25,042 bases of DNA from DASVXQ01 sp046727955 (GCA_046727955.1 JBKPDO010000028.1:1-25042); one strand, 5' to 3'. Shown: positions 13,853 to 22,510, counted from the first letter of the stretch. A program made the numbers and translations. Notes: generated from the letters alone by a model not told the origin.

Positions 13853-15810
13853 GCGTCGCACTGGCCACGCTGCGGACCCGCTGGGTCAGCTTTTTCGGAG
13901 CATTTCTCGCTCTGACGCTGGGGTCGGGCGTGGCCGCCATGACGACCATGGTCTTGACGGCGGCCTCGACCACCCCCTTCCCCGGCCCGCAACGCTTCGC
14001 GGCGGCCCCGACGGTGGTGGTCCCCCACAAGACAGCCCGGCTGACCGTCGACGGCTCCCGGGCGGAGCTGCCGGTGCAGCGGCCGGACGGCCTTTCCCCG
14101 GAGACGCTCGCGCGGCTGGCCACCACCGGCGGGACGATCCCCGACCGCACGTTCCCCGCGCGGCTGGTGGAAGACCCGTCCGGCCAGGTGGGGCATGGGT
14201 GGTCAGCGGCGGCGTTCACCCCCTACCGGCTGGTCGCTGGTCGCGCCCCGGCCGCCGCCGACCAGATCGTGGTCGGCGGCGGCGACCCCACGCTGGTCGG
14301 CAGCCGAGTGCAAGTGAAGACCCGAGGCGGCGGTGGCGTCTACACGGTCAGCGGGGTGACCGCGCCGGTCTGGTTCGAGCACGCGATCTTCTTCAGCGAC
14401 CAGAAGGCGGGCCGGATTTCCCCCATGGTCGACGCGGCCGTGGCCTACGGGCCGGTGGACGCCGTCCGCCGAGCGGCGAGCGGCGCGACGAGGGTCCTCA
14501 CCGGTGACGCCCGCCAGGAAGCGGACCCGACCCCAGCGGCGGCCTGGACCAACTCTCCGATGCCCAGGCCATGGCCGGCACCTCGGCGGCGCTTGGCCTC
14601 TCCGCCGCGGTGTTCGTGGTGATCGCCACCCTCGCCTTCGTCACTGACCAGCGGCGCCGGGAACTTGGACTGCTGCGCACCGTGGGAGCGACACCGCGGC
14701 AGGTGCGTCGCCTGGTCGTCACCGAGGCGGCCGTCATCGGCGTCGTTGCCTCCGCGGTCGGCTGTGCGCTGGGCTCGCTGACGGCCTCCTCGCTGAACAC
14801 GTGGATGATCGGTCACCAGGTGGCGCCGCCCTGGTTCACCATCGACGTCACGCCGGTGCCGGTCCTCGTCAGCTTCGCCATCGGGCTGACCTCGGCGGTC
14901 CTGGGCGCGACGGTCACCTCACGGCGAGCCGTCCGGGTGCGCCCCATCGAGGCGCTCCGAGATCCGCCTGGCCACCGACTCCGACGCCTACCTCGACACC
15001 CTGGACGCCCAGGCGACCGATCTCGCCGCATTGACCGCGACACAGCACCTCACCCCGGTTGCCGGGTCGCTGCCCAACCTGGACGACCACTCCCTGATCA
15101 TCGACCAGGGCACGGCTCGCAATCACGGCCTGCGCGCCGGGGACCGCGTGAAGGCCTACCTGCCTGACGGCACCGGCGTCCCACTGCGGATCGCCGCCGT
15201 GATCCAGACCGGCGTGAGCGAAGAGACCGTCTACCTGCCGGCGCCTCACCTCCCGGGCGAGGGCGTAACCCGGATCGACGTCAAGGCACGTTCCAGCGTC
15301 ACCCCCGCCGCCCTCGCAGCCGCCCTGCGAGCGACTGTCCGAGGCCAAGACGCCCAGGTCATTCCGATCGGTCGCTACCTAGACGCCGTCCGCTCCAGGC
15401 AGCAGCAGGAGACCCGGCAGGCCATCACCGTCATCCTCGGGGTCGCGCTCGCCTACTGTTTCGTCGCCGTCGCCAACACCATGGTGATGGCGATTTCAGG
15501 CCGCAAGCACGAGATCGTCGCCCTGCGCCTCGCCGGCGCCACCCGCCGCCAGATATTGCAGTTCATTGGCGCCGAATCGGCCCTGGTCGTGCTGATCGGG
15601 GCGATTTTGGCGGCGATGGCGGCCGGCTTGGTGGTCGTCGGCCAGCTGGCAGCGCTGACCCGCCTGCTCACGGCTGTCCCGATCAGCGTCCCCTGGATGC
15701 CGATCGGCCTGATCACGGCCGCCTGCAGCACGATCGCGATCGTGGTGTCGATCCTGTCCGCATGGCGCGTGCTGCACGGGGGCGGGGTGGTCGAGCTCAT
15801 CGACCTCTAA
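13846..15810 (+). pseudogene. FtsX-type ABC permease with frameshifts and a missing middle
   Basis: The N-terminal part (13846 to about 14535) has a TM helix (FFGAFLALTLGSGVAAMTTMV) and an extracytoplasmic domain. A one-base loss near 14535 shifts the frame to GGLDQLSDAQAMAGTSAALG and the first FtsX domain (LAFVTDQRRRELGLLRTVGATPRQVRR). That ends at VRVRPIEALRD near 14965, where a second frame change joins directly to the second extracytoplasmic domain and the last FtsX domain (ISGRKHEIVALRLAGATRRQILQ), with a stop at 15808-15810. The TM helices normally found between the two halves are missing, so this is deletion as well as frameshift. The family exports lipids or peptides or acts mechanically across the membrane. 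AATAGGAGG follows directly after the stop. Confidence 0.8.
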
Positions 15811-15989
15811 GAATAGGAGGTCGACTGAATATGCCCCACTGTGGCCGGCTGGTCGCACCGCCTGCTCATGCGCGAATTCAACCCATCCCGGCGAACCTCG
15901 CCTTGATCCCTGGCAGACGGATCACCGGGCCATGTACCAGCGGAAATGCTGCTGGTGGGGTGTTCGGATTGTGGAACGTTGGGTGCACC
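15811..15989 (+). other. Scrambled stretch after the permease
   Basis: AGGAGG (15816-15821) is followed by an ATG at 15831, but the short reading frame beyond it resembles nothing I know. It probably holds the degraded start of the hydrolase remnant that follows. Confidence 0.35.
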
Positions 15990-16285
15990 GACCCGTACAT
16001 TGCTTCGGCTTCCAGTTCGCCAAGGGCGGCCAGAAACTGCCCGACCACGCCGTCGAGTACTACGTCGACGCCATCGCCTCCGACCCCGACGCCCTGCGCG
16101 GCAGCTTCGGGCAATACCGCGCAGACGACCTGCAGACCCTGGTGATTCCCGGCTGCGGCCACTGGGTCGCCGAGGAGGCTCCCGAGGAGCTGCTGGCGGC
16201 GCTGACCGCGTTCCTGGCCCCGTACCGGGACGGGCCGGGGCCGGCCGCGGCGCACAACCCCAGGCCGCATGCTGCCGGGGACTAG
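15990..16285 (+). pseudogene. Alpha/beta-hydrolase remnant (epoxide-hydrolase-like C-terminal part)
   Basis: The fragment reads GFQFAKGGQKLPDHAVEYYV and DAIASDPDALRGSFGQYRA, then jumps to DDLQTLVIPGCGHWVAEEAP and EELLAALTAFLAPY. The GHW histidine is the expected catalytic base. Between QYRA and DDLQ the stretch that usually carries the P-x-L-x-x-x-G-x-x-S strand is missing. The N-terminal half with the nucleophile elbow is also missing. It is therefore doubly deleted and inactive. The frame stays open from an ATG at 15932. Confidence 0.65.
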
Positions 16286-16348
16286 CCGTCGTCCCGGGGC
16301 GGGATCCAGGCCAGCGCCGAAGCGCTCACCTCACGCATACGGCAGATC

Positions 16349-16480
16349 TCTCCGCTGCCGGTGGACCACGTCGGCATGCGCGTCGAGGACATGGACGCGG
16401 CGATCGCATGGTAGCGGGCCGTCCTGGGCTTCGATCTGATCGACGGGCCCGTCCAGGCGCGGGTCAGGCCGCGTCGGCTC
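16349..16480 (+). pseudogene. VOC/glyoxalase-superfamily remnant with an internal stop
   Basis: The sequence reads LPVDHVGMRVEDMDAAIAW, a TAG stop at 16412-16414 where a tyrosine codon (TAC) is typical, then RAVLGFDLIDGPV. This is the first beta-alpha-beta unit of a VOC-fold protein. Homology ends near 16465 and the rest of the domain is absent. Confidence 0.6.
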
Positions 16481-16511
16481 ATCCGTTGCCAAAGGTCTTG
16501 GGTTGACCGGC

Positions 16512-16736
16512 CTACGAGGGGGTGTCGTCGGCGGCGGCTAGGAGCCGACGGGCCGAGGCTTCATCGGCGGGGGCAACCAGCACGCGAACACCCTCTATCT
16601 GCATCTGCGGGTACTGTCCTCCGGCATCATCTGCCGACACAGCTGCGCTCAAGCCGTGACTGCGCAGCAGGCCGACGATCAGCTCCGCCTCTGTGCGGCT
16701 GGTAACGACCGCCACAGACACAGTCGCGACGTCCAC
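16512..16736 (-). CDS. DUF2007-type putative signal-transducing protein
   Basis: This is a 74-residue protein. The core VVTSRTEAELIVGLLRSHGL, then AAVSADDAGGQYPQMQIEGV and RVLVAPADEASARRLL, matches the small DUF2007 fold, a ferredoxin-like domain of unknown function often called putative signal transducing protein. The start is a GTG at 16736 with AGAGGAG eight bases upstream. The length is normal for the family. It is the only intact-looking gene in the decayed central region. Confidence 0.75.
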   Translation of the reverse strand: MDVATVSVAVVTSRTEAELIVGLLRSHGLSAAVSADDAGGQYPQMQIEGVRVLVAPADEASARRLLAAADDTPS

Positions 16737-17185
16737 GATCTCAACTCCTCTGCTCCTGTTACTGCCTGTAGGCCGCTACTGGCATCATGGTCGCACTTTG
16801 GGCGGCCCGTCGCACCCGTGGAAAACCTCGGCCGGAACTAGTCGGCGGTTCCGGCCGCCCCACTGGTGCTGCTGCTTCAGGACGAAGAGGCTCGTGCCCG
16901 CTGCGGGGCCGTAAGGACAGTCATCGATGGTGCATCACGGTCAGCCACGGACACGCCGATCTGGCGCCGACCTGCAATCGCCCCAGTCACGGAGTCCACC
17001 GAGACAGCCTGACGGGGAAGATCGCCGCCCGGCCTCGAGGGCGGCACATAGCAACACCGGTCGCTCGGGTGTAGCAGACGGAATCCTTCTCGGCCGGGGC
17101 GGACAATGGGTAAAGGGCCCCCTACCACGCGGCGACCGTCCGGGTAGATCGCGTGACGCCTCCACGATCGAGACGGTTCTCTAGG
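16737..17185. other. 450-bp stretch without a supported gene; contains a strong hairpin
   Basis: Several open frames exist, but none resembles a family I know and they look like high-GC chance frames. A perfect 10-bp stem (CGGCCGGAAC, 16829-16838, pairing with GTTCCGGCCG, 16848-16857) with a 9-base loop is the only clear structure. No T-run follows on either strand, so it is not a standard intrinsic terminator. Confidence 0.4.
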
Positions 17186-17431
17186 TCAACGAGTCTTGGC
17201 TGATCGTGCCGGCTCATGGGGCGACAGCTCTGGCACCAATGCGCGCGCGAAGGACACGCTCGTTGATAGCTGCTTGAGCGCGGCCCAACTCGGCAGGCCG
17301 TGCTCTCGGGCGATGGCCAGCTGAGCCTCGTGGAGGGCGGCAAACTCGCCGGCGGCCAGGCGGCGTCTCGCCTCAAGCTTCAAGTAGCGAAGACTTGGCC
17401 GGCTCGGCAACGAGCGTGGTTCACCGGACAT
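17186..17431 (-). CDS. Short protein resembling an N-terminal module of larger actinobacterial proteins
   Basis: The 81 residues read PSLPSRPSLRYLKLEARRRL then AAGEFAALHEAQLAIAREHG then LPSWAALKQL. GGGGAGGA precedes the ATG at 17431 at good spacing. I recall this helical RPSL-x-x-L-K-x-E-A...ALHEAQ...HG-x-PSWAALK block as an N-terminal module of longer proteins (serine-hydrolase-like or ankyrin-like). Here the frame stops soon after it, so the gene is probably a 3'-truncated remnant, though the short form could be expressed. Confidence 0.5.
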   Translation of the reverse strand: MSGEPRSLPSRPSLRYLKLEARRRLAAGEFAALHEAQLAIAREHGLPSWAALKQLSTSVSFARALVPELSPHEPARSAKTR

Positions 17432-17525
17432 GGCATCCTCCCCGCCGGATCGGAACGGCTGCCAGCCGTGTCCGTCGCAGCGGCTGGGCGAAGGAGTCCG
17501 CGGCGAGCATCCGCACCTGCTCCGG

Positions 17526-17767
17526 TCAACGCCGACGGATCAGGACGAAGACGAGGGCGACGACGGTGGGGACGATGCCGATCAAGATCGAGGGGAGGGC
17601 GAGTGACCCGTCGACGCCGTGGCGATGACGGCAACGAACAGGACGAGGAGGACCGCGATGAGATAGCCCTGCCAGCTCTGCTGGCCATAGCCGCCGAATC
17701 GCTTCGGTCCAAACCAAGGACGCTTGCCCTGATCATCCTCCCTACGGAATCGGTCGTCGTCTTGCAC
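17526..17767 (-). pseudogene. Small two-TM membrane protein, frameshifted
   Basis: From the GTG at 17767, with AGAAAGGAAACC upstream, the frame reads VQDDDRFRREDDQGKRPWFG, then PKRFGGYGQQSWQGYLIAVLL with the first TM helix. It then drifts out of frame near 17620. The second TM segment (LALPSILIGIVPTVVALVFV, ending LIRRR) is in a different frame and stops at 17526. The WFGPKRFG...SWQGYL pattern is familiar from small actinobacterial membrane proteins of unknown role. One base change near 17620 would restore a protein of about 80 residues, so the frameshift is recent or a sequence error. Confidence 0.55.
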
Positions 17768-17871
17768 GGTTTCCTTTCTGGTCCCCGCATTGCACAGGCC
17801 AGCAGCGGATAAGCGGCCCGGTCTGACCCAGCCGGCGGCGAACTCGAAGACCCTTGACGGCGCTGCGTTGC

Positions 17872-18345
17872 TCACCGCGCAGAGGCGGTCTTGACCTTGT
17901 CGATCCACGAGGCGATCGTGGCGATCACCTTGGGGTCGACGTGGCCCGGCTTTTGGTACTCGAGCGGCGTGGGCGCTCCGGTGCCGTCAAGGAACAGGTG
18001 GTCGGCCTTCGGGAAACGCACGACGGTCACCCCTTTGCGCCCCGCCAGACCCTTCACCACACGTCGAGGTCGTCCGCGACGGTGACCTGGTAGTCGCGGT
18101 CGCCCTGCAGGAACAGCAGCGGCTGGGGGATCGATCGGGCGGTCGCCACCTCGTTGTAGCGAAGCGCGCTCAGGTAGTAGGCCGGCCCCGCCCCGCCAAG
18201 GAGGACCGTCCCCGGGCTGTCCTTCTCGAGTGCGGCAGGGTTGTCGATCTCCGCAACCTCGCGCGTGACCTGGGGTAGCTCCGCCTTGGCCTGCGAGCCG
18301 ATCGTGCCCGGAAGCGTCGCCAGGTAGCGCAGCTGACGACAGCGA
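17872..18345 (-). pseudogene. C-terminal half of an alpha/beta hydrolase (dienelactone/prolyl-peptidase-like), frameshifted
   Basis: Read leftwards it runs LATLPGTIGSQAKAELPQVT, VLLGGAGPAYYLSALRYNE and QPLLFLQGDRDYQVTVADDL, which includes the acid residue, then stops at DVW near 18058. The next frame continues with KGLAGRKGVTVVRFPKADHL, with the catalytic-type His in ADHLFLDG, and ends at KVIATIASWIDKVK. A small deletion at the break explains the frame change. The nucleophile-bearing N-terminal half is missing. Upstream, at about 18346-18465, lies a further unassigned coding-like piece (TPDTLVFIVTVNEKTKLSVK). Confidence 0.65.
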
Positions 18346-18484
18346 TCTTGACGCTCAGCTTCGTCTTCTCGTTGACCGTGACGATGAAGACGAGGGTGTC
18401 GGGCGTACTGGTCGTGATCGAATCGAGCCGTAGGCGTTGGACCCCCACGAAGCTCGCGTTCAGCGCCGCCGGCGCCGGTGCCGG

Positions 18485-18707
18485 CAGGGGTTGCCCTTGC
18501 CGGTGGTGCCGGCGCAGCGCTTGGCGCCGGACTGGATGGTGCGCGGCGACAGCCTGTCCCACGACACCAGGTGCGCTTGGGTGGGGACTGGCCCATGTCC
18601 AGCCCAAGCTCGCGATGATGGCCTGGGCGGCGTGGCGGCCGATCCCGGGGATCTCGTCCAAGCGGTTGATCGCAGGCAGGAGGATCTGGGCTGGCTGCTG
18701 GTGCGCG
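18485..18707 (-). pseudogene. IS110-family transposase fragment (C-terminal domain)
   Basis: The pieces are RLDEIPGIGRHAAQAIIASLG, then LDMGQ, then PTQAHLVSWDRLSPRTIQSG and AKRCAGTTGKGNP. They form the helix-hairpin-helix and serine-containing Transposase_20 region of IS110/IS116/IS902 elements. Three different frames are needed within about 40 bases, so at least two indels have accumulated. Both ends are abrupt: response-regulator sequence on one side, unassigned sequence on the other. Confidence 0.7.
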
Positions 18708-18739
18708 CCGGCGCCGCCACCACCACCGCCGCCTCCGGC

Positions 18740-18920
18740 CGTCCATGTCCGGCAACTGGACGTCGAGCAGGACCACGTCGGGGCGCAGCGCACGCACGGC
18801 CTGGATCGCCGCGGCGCCGTCGGCGACCTCGCCGACGACCCCGAAGCCCTCCGCCTGCCGCACCGTCCGCGCCCACCCGCGGAAGCCCGGATGGTCGTCA
18901 ACGATCAGCACGGTTCGCAT
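18740..18920 (-). pseudogene. Response-regulator receiver domain, truncated
   Basis: From the ATG at 18920 it reads MRTVLIVDDHPGFRGWARTV, then GEVADGAAAIQAVRALRPDV and VLLDVQLPDMDG. The acidic pocket (D8, D9) and the phospho-acceptor D53 are intact. The sequence is cut right after the DMDG loop, about 60 residues into the ~120-residue domain, where Gly/Arg-rich junk and the IS110 fragment follow. The receiver is of the NarL/LuxR type, but its HTH output is absent. It cannot fold as a complete receiver. Confidence 0.75.
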
Positions 18921-19083
18921 GACCACAGCATCTTCGCACCGCGCAGCCCGCCGATCTTCAGTGCCAGCGCTGAGGCAACCTCAGTGACGGCCTGGATGTC
19001 GGGCGCCTGCCGCGCCGCTACGGTCGCCGCACCACCCACCAGCAAGGGTCGCCGCAACGGCGCCCCGGAGCAAGGAGGCAGCG
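18921..19083. other. Intergenic region between divergent genes
   Basis: The region holds CTGAGG-CAA-CCTCAG (about 18969-18983), a perfect 6-bp inverted repeat. AAGGAGG is placed 5 bases before the ATG at 19084. No clear promoter boxes were recognised. Confidence 0.4.
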
Positions 19084-19875
19084 ATGACCGCGGCCACCGA
19101 CGACATCGATGCGAGGACCCCGTCCAGGCGGGCGTCCCTGATCCCGGCCTCGGCGGCCGACCTGGTCGCCTATGTGGGGGCGGCCGCCTTCGCGGTGGCG
19201 GCCGTCTGGTACGGGCTCACCGCCCGCTTCATCACGCTCGCCAGACCGCCGGCGTTCAACCCCAACGCCCCACTCGACGGCGAGCTGCACCGCTGGTTCG
19301 GCTGGTTCGTGACCACCCTCCCGCAGGAACGCCTCAACACCGGCATCGCGATCGCCGGCTTCCTGTGCCTGGTGCCGCTCGCCGCCTTCACCCGCGACCT
19401 GCTCGGGCACCACCGGGTGCTGGCGCGGATCGGCGCCATGGGCCTATCCACCGGCGCGCTGCTGTGGGTGGCCGGCAACGTCCTACAGCTCGGCGGCCAC
19501 CGCGCGGCCGGCCTCATGGCCACTCACCGCAACCCCATCGAGACGGTGAACGCGATCCTCTTCACCGTCGACATGATCGACGACGCCTTCAAGCTGGCCG
19601 CGTTCGCGGTGCTCGGTCTCGCGCTGCTCGCCTTCGCCGGCGCCGCCATCGCCGGCCCGATCGGCAACCGCGCCGTCTCGCGTGCCTGGTGCGGCTACTC
19701 GCTGCTGCTCGGCGTCGTCATGCTCGCCCTGAGTGGCGCCTACGCCGCAGCCAACGGCAACCTCACCGACCTGCTCCTGGTCGCCGGTGGCGCGCTGCTG
19801 CTCCCGGTGTGGCTGGTCTGGACCGGCCGGCTGCTACGAACCGCCACCGCGTCCCAGGCCCGCACCCGGTCATGA
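19084..19875 (+). CDS. Polytopic membrane protein of unknown function
   Basis: This is a 263-residue protein with about six TM segments: near residues 23-45, 90-108, 118-140, 165-200 (two close helices) and 205-255. A soluble loop (LARPPAFNPNAPLDGELHRW) lies between the first and second. A strong AAGGAGG Shine-Dalgarno precedes the ATG. It resembles actinobacterial DUF4386-like integral membrane proteins, whose function is unknown. It is complete, and its base composition matches its neighbours. The amidohydrolase starts 80 bp downstream in the same direction, so the two may form one transcript. Confidence 0.7.
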   Translation: MTAATDDIDARTPSRRASLIPASAADLVAYVGAAAFAVAAVWYGLTARFITLARPPAFNPNAPLDGELHRWFGWFVTTLPQERLNTGIAIAGFLCLVPLAAFTRDLLGHHRVLARIGAMGLSTGALLWVAGNVLQLGGHRAAGLMATHRNPIETVNAILFTVDMIDDAFKLAAFAVLGLALLAFAGAAIAGPIGNRAVSRAWCGYSLLLGVVMLALSGAYAAANGNLTDLLLVAGGALLLPVWLVWTGRLLRTATASQARTRS

Positions 19876-19955
19876 GATCATCGCTGACTGCTAGAGCTAC
19901 AGGAGGCGAGGATGGCGGCGAGCAGAGACCAGCCACCGCGTCGAGGGAGGCCAGG

Positions 19956-21143
19956 ATGCTCGCGATTCGGGTGGGGCAGGTGTTCAGCGGTGAGCAGGTG
20001 CTGCCCGATGCCGGGGTCGTGCTGGTGCAGGGCGGCCGCATCCTGGGCGTCCAGCCCCATGGCATGACCCTACCGGGGGGATGCGCGGTGGCCGACTACG
20101 CGCACGCGACGCTGCTTCCCGGGCTGATCGACACCCATGTGCACTTGTGCGGCGACAGCGGCCTCAGTGCGCTGGACCGGCTGCCCACCTTCAACGACGA
20201 GGAGCTGACCACGGTCATCGAGGATGCGCTGCGCGTGCACTTGGCCACCGGGGTGACCACGGTCCGTGACCTCGGCGACCGACGCTGGGCAGTGGTGGAC
20301 TGGCGCGACCGCGACCAAGCGACCACCGCAGCGCCGACGGTGCTCGCCTCGGGCCCGCCGATCACCAGCCCCCGGGGGCATTGCTGGAACATGGGCGGCG
20401 AGGCCCAGGGCGTCCGGGCGCTGCGCCGCGCGGTCCGGGAGCGGGCCGAGCGCGGCGTGGACGTCGTCAAGATCATGGCCAGTGGTGGCGCCAACACCCC
20501 GGGCACTGATGCGGCCCGCCCGCAGTTCACCCTGGAGGAGCTCCGGGCGGTCGTCGACGAGGCCCACGCCGCCGGGCTGGCTGTTACCGCCCATGCCCAT
20601 CCCCTTACCGCCATCCGCGACGCCCTCGCCGCCGGCATCGACGCCATCGAACACTGCACGTTCATCACCGCCAGCGGGATCGAGGTGCCCGACAGCGTGG
20701 TCGCCGCCCTGGTGGCTTCTGCGATCCCGGTCTGCCCCACCCTCGGCGCCGCACCCGGCGTGGTCCTCTCGCCCGCGGTGCTGGAGTTCAAACGCAAGGC
20801 CGGGCTGAGCACCGAGGCCCGGGCCCAGACGGTGGGCCAGCTGCACCGCGCCGGGGTGCACCTGGTGTCGGGCTCCGACGGTGGGATCACCCCCGGCAAA
20901 CGACACGGCATCCTTCCCGAGGCGGTCAGCGCTCTGGTGGGCGGCGGCGTGTCTCCGAGCGCTGCCCTGGCCTCGGCGACCTCACTCGCGGCCGTGGCCT
21001 GCGGCGTCGGTGACCGCAAGGGCCGGGTGGCCGCGGGCTTCGACGCTGATCTGCTCGTCGTCGACGGTGACCCTATCGCCGATATCGGCGTCCTGCGAAG
21101 GGTCGCGGCCGTCTACGTGGGTGGGCAGCTGCGCTCGCCCTGA
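19956..21143 (+). CDS. Metal-dependent amidohydrolase family protein
   Basis: This is a 395-residue hydrolase of the imidazolonepropionase/prolidase-like amidohydrolase group, probably cytoplasmic with a binuclear metal site. Expected ligands are all present: H61 and H63 (DTHVHL), K172 (VVKIMASGG), likely carboxylated, H213 (TAHAHP), H233 (EHCTF) and D308 (SGSDGG). The C-terminal small beta domain (GRVAAGFDADLLVVDGDP) is intact. The ATG at 19956 follows GGGAGG by five bases. The frame stays open a long way upstream, but that part reads antisense to other genes. The substrate cannot be told from sequence; relatives hydrolyse amide bonds of dipeptides, carbamates or cyclic amides. No transporter is nearby. 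Confidence 0.85.
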   Translation: MLAIRVGQVFSGEQVLPDAGVVLVQGGRILGVQPHGMTLPGGCAVADYAHATLLPGLIDTHVHLCGDSGLSALDRLPTFNDEELTTVIEDALRVHLATGVTTVRDLGDRRWAVVDWRDRDQATTAAPTVLASGPPITSPRGHCWNMGGEAQGVRALRRAVRERAERGVDVVKIMASGGANTPGTDAARPQFTLEELRAVVDEAHAAGLAVTAHAHPLTAIRDALAAGIDAIEHCTFITASGIEVPDSVVAALVASAIPVCPTLGAAPGVVLSPAVLEFKRKAGLSTEARAQTVGQLHRAGVHLVSGSDGGITPGKRHGILPEAVSALVGGGVSPSAALASATSLAAVACGVGDRKGRVAAGFDADLLVVDGDPIADIGVLRRVAAVYVGGQLRSP

Positions 21144-21214
21144 CACCTGCCGACCGATGCGCAGTGCTGCCGACCACCAGCAGATCGACGCTGCCAGGTA
21201 TTGGCTTTGCGCAC

Positions 21215-21265
21215 GTGCCCGGTGGTTCTACCCAATGCGGGTGCCCGGTGTTCTACCCAATGCGG
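21215..21265. repeat. Tandem pair of 25/26-bp direct repeats
   Basis: The unit beginning GTGCCCGGTG and ending TTCTACCCAATGCGG occurs at 21215-21240 and again immediately at 21241-21265, differing by a single extra G. It lies in the 212-bp gap between the amidohydrolase stop and the convergent cupredoxin stop. GGGAGGTG follows, then an ATG at 21277 opening a short basic frame (MPAKQDRTGTRPARRRDRTA) that runs into the antisense of the cupredoxin gene. That frame may be the remnant start of a lost gene. Confidence 0.7.
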
Positions 21266-21355
21266 GAGGTGACACCGATGCCTGCGAAGCAGGATCGGAC
21301 GGGTACCCGGCCCGCGCGGCGGAGAGATCGGACCGCCTCCTCTTGGGAGAACCAG

Positions 21356-22510
21356 TCAGCTCTTGACGGTGATGGTCGTGCTCATCTCCGGCCCATGGAC
21401 CAGGCACACCATGGTGTAGGTTCCCGGCGCCACCGCGCGGAAGGTCGCCGCCTGGCCGGTGGCGATCAGCCCCCCGTTCACGAACGCGCCCGGGTCGCTC
21501 AGCTCGTTCGATGGGGTGGGCGCCACCGCCTGGTTGTTCAGCGCCACCTGGAACTGGCTGGGGCTGGCACAGTCAGCGGGGGAGGTCGCCGGCGTGTCCG
21601 GGCCCGGCACCTCGCACTGGGTCACCGTGAACGGCACCGTGCTGGCCGCCGACAGGGGGAAGGTGGCCGTGTGGATCTCCTCCAGGCCACTCACCCGCAG
21701 CTCGTCCCCCACCCGCAGGGTGACGCCGGCGTCGGGGTACTCGTTGGCGCTGACCTGCTTGTAGAAGCCGCCCGCCGAGATGGCCCAGCGGGTGTGGCCG
21801 CCGCCGATGTCGGAGGTCTGGACCTGCTGGGCCTGGGCGTCGGCCTTGGGCGCATCGGTCGCGTTGGCGCGGGCGGCTTCCCGCGCGGCCTGCGCGGCCA
21901 CCTGCGCGGGGGAGGGGATCGACTGCCCGGCCGAGACCACGTCCAGTGGGATCTGCATGCCCTCGTGGATCAGGCAGAGCAGGGAATAGTGGCCAACGGG
22001 GGCGTTCACTTGCACCGAGAAGCTCGGCTGCGCCGACGGGTTGGAGAACCGGAAGCCGCTGGAGACCACCGAGGTGCCGTCGAAGGCACAGGGGGCAGCG
22101 GCCGTGCCGCAGCCAAACGACGAGGGAAACACAATGGCCGGGTTCAACACTGTCTCGTTGGGGTCGTCGCCGCCGACGGCGGTGTCCGGCACGGCCACCG
22201 CATACGCTGCGCCGGGAGCCTGGTTCTGCTGCCGCCAGGCGACGGGGTCAGCGCTGTTGACCACCGTCGCGGTGTGGGGGAAGTTGGTGCCGTTCCAGGC
22301 GATGGTGATCGTGTCGCCTGCATGGACCTTGATGGCATGCGGGAAGAACTTCTCAAACGCCCAGGGCTCGCCGGGGGTGGGCTGGCCGTCCACCACCACG
22401 GTGTAGACGCTGCCGGTCGCGCTCGCCGGCGCGGCGCTGAGCAGGCCAGCCCACAACGCGGCCCCGGCCAGCAGCGCCGCCACCACGACCAACCCTCGAG
22501 CACGCACCAT
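21356..22510 (-). CDS. Exported double-cupredoxin (plastocyanin-like) protein
   Basis: This is a 384-residue secreted protein. A signal peptide (residues 1-32, ending APASA) is followed by two cupredoxin domains. In domain 1 the type 1 copper ligands are H79 (NFPHT), C179, H182 and M185 (CLIHEGM, C-x2-H-x2-M as in amicyanin). In domain 2 they are H280 (EIHTATF), C369, H372 and M376 (CLVHGPEM). An Ala/Gln-rich linker (about 195-232) joins them. Both copper sites look complete, so it could carry electrons or bind copper outside the membrane. The ATG at 22510 follows AAGGGGG. No copper-oxidase, cytochrome or copper-chaperone gene is adjacent, so its partner is unknown. Confidence 0.85.
   Translation of the reverse strand: MVRARGLVVVAALLAGAALWAGLLSAAPASATGSVYTVVVDGQPTPGEPWAFEKFFPHAIKVHAGDTITIAWNGTNFPHTATVVNSADPVAWRQQNQAPGAAYAVAVPDTAVGGDDPNETVLNPAIVFPSSFGCGTAAAPCAFDGTSVVSSGFRFSNPSAQPSFSVQVNAPVGHYSLLCLIHEGMQIPLDVVSAGQSIPSPAQVAAQAAREAARANATDAPKADAQAQQVQTSDIGGGHTRWAISAGGFYKQVSANEYPDAGVTLRVGDELRVSGLEEIHTATFPLSAASTVPFTVTQCEVPGPDTPATSPADCASPSQFQVALNNQAVAPTPSNELSDPGAFVNGGLIATGQAATFRAVAPGTYTMVCLVHGPEMSTTITVKS

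Noticed and set aside
16829..16857. Intrinsic terminator
   Set aside because: No T-run follows on either strand and no gene ends nearby in a fitting direction.
18348..19955. Very long forward frame joined to the amidohydrolase
   Set aside because: The upstream ~535 codons are antisense to the receiver and IS110 fragments and out of frame with the membrane protein. The GGGAGG and ATG at 19956 give the expected N-terminus.
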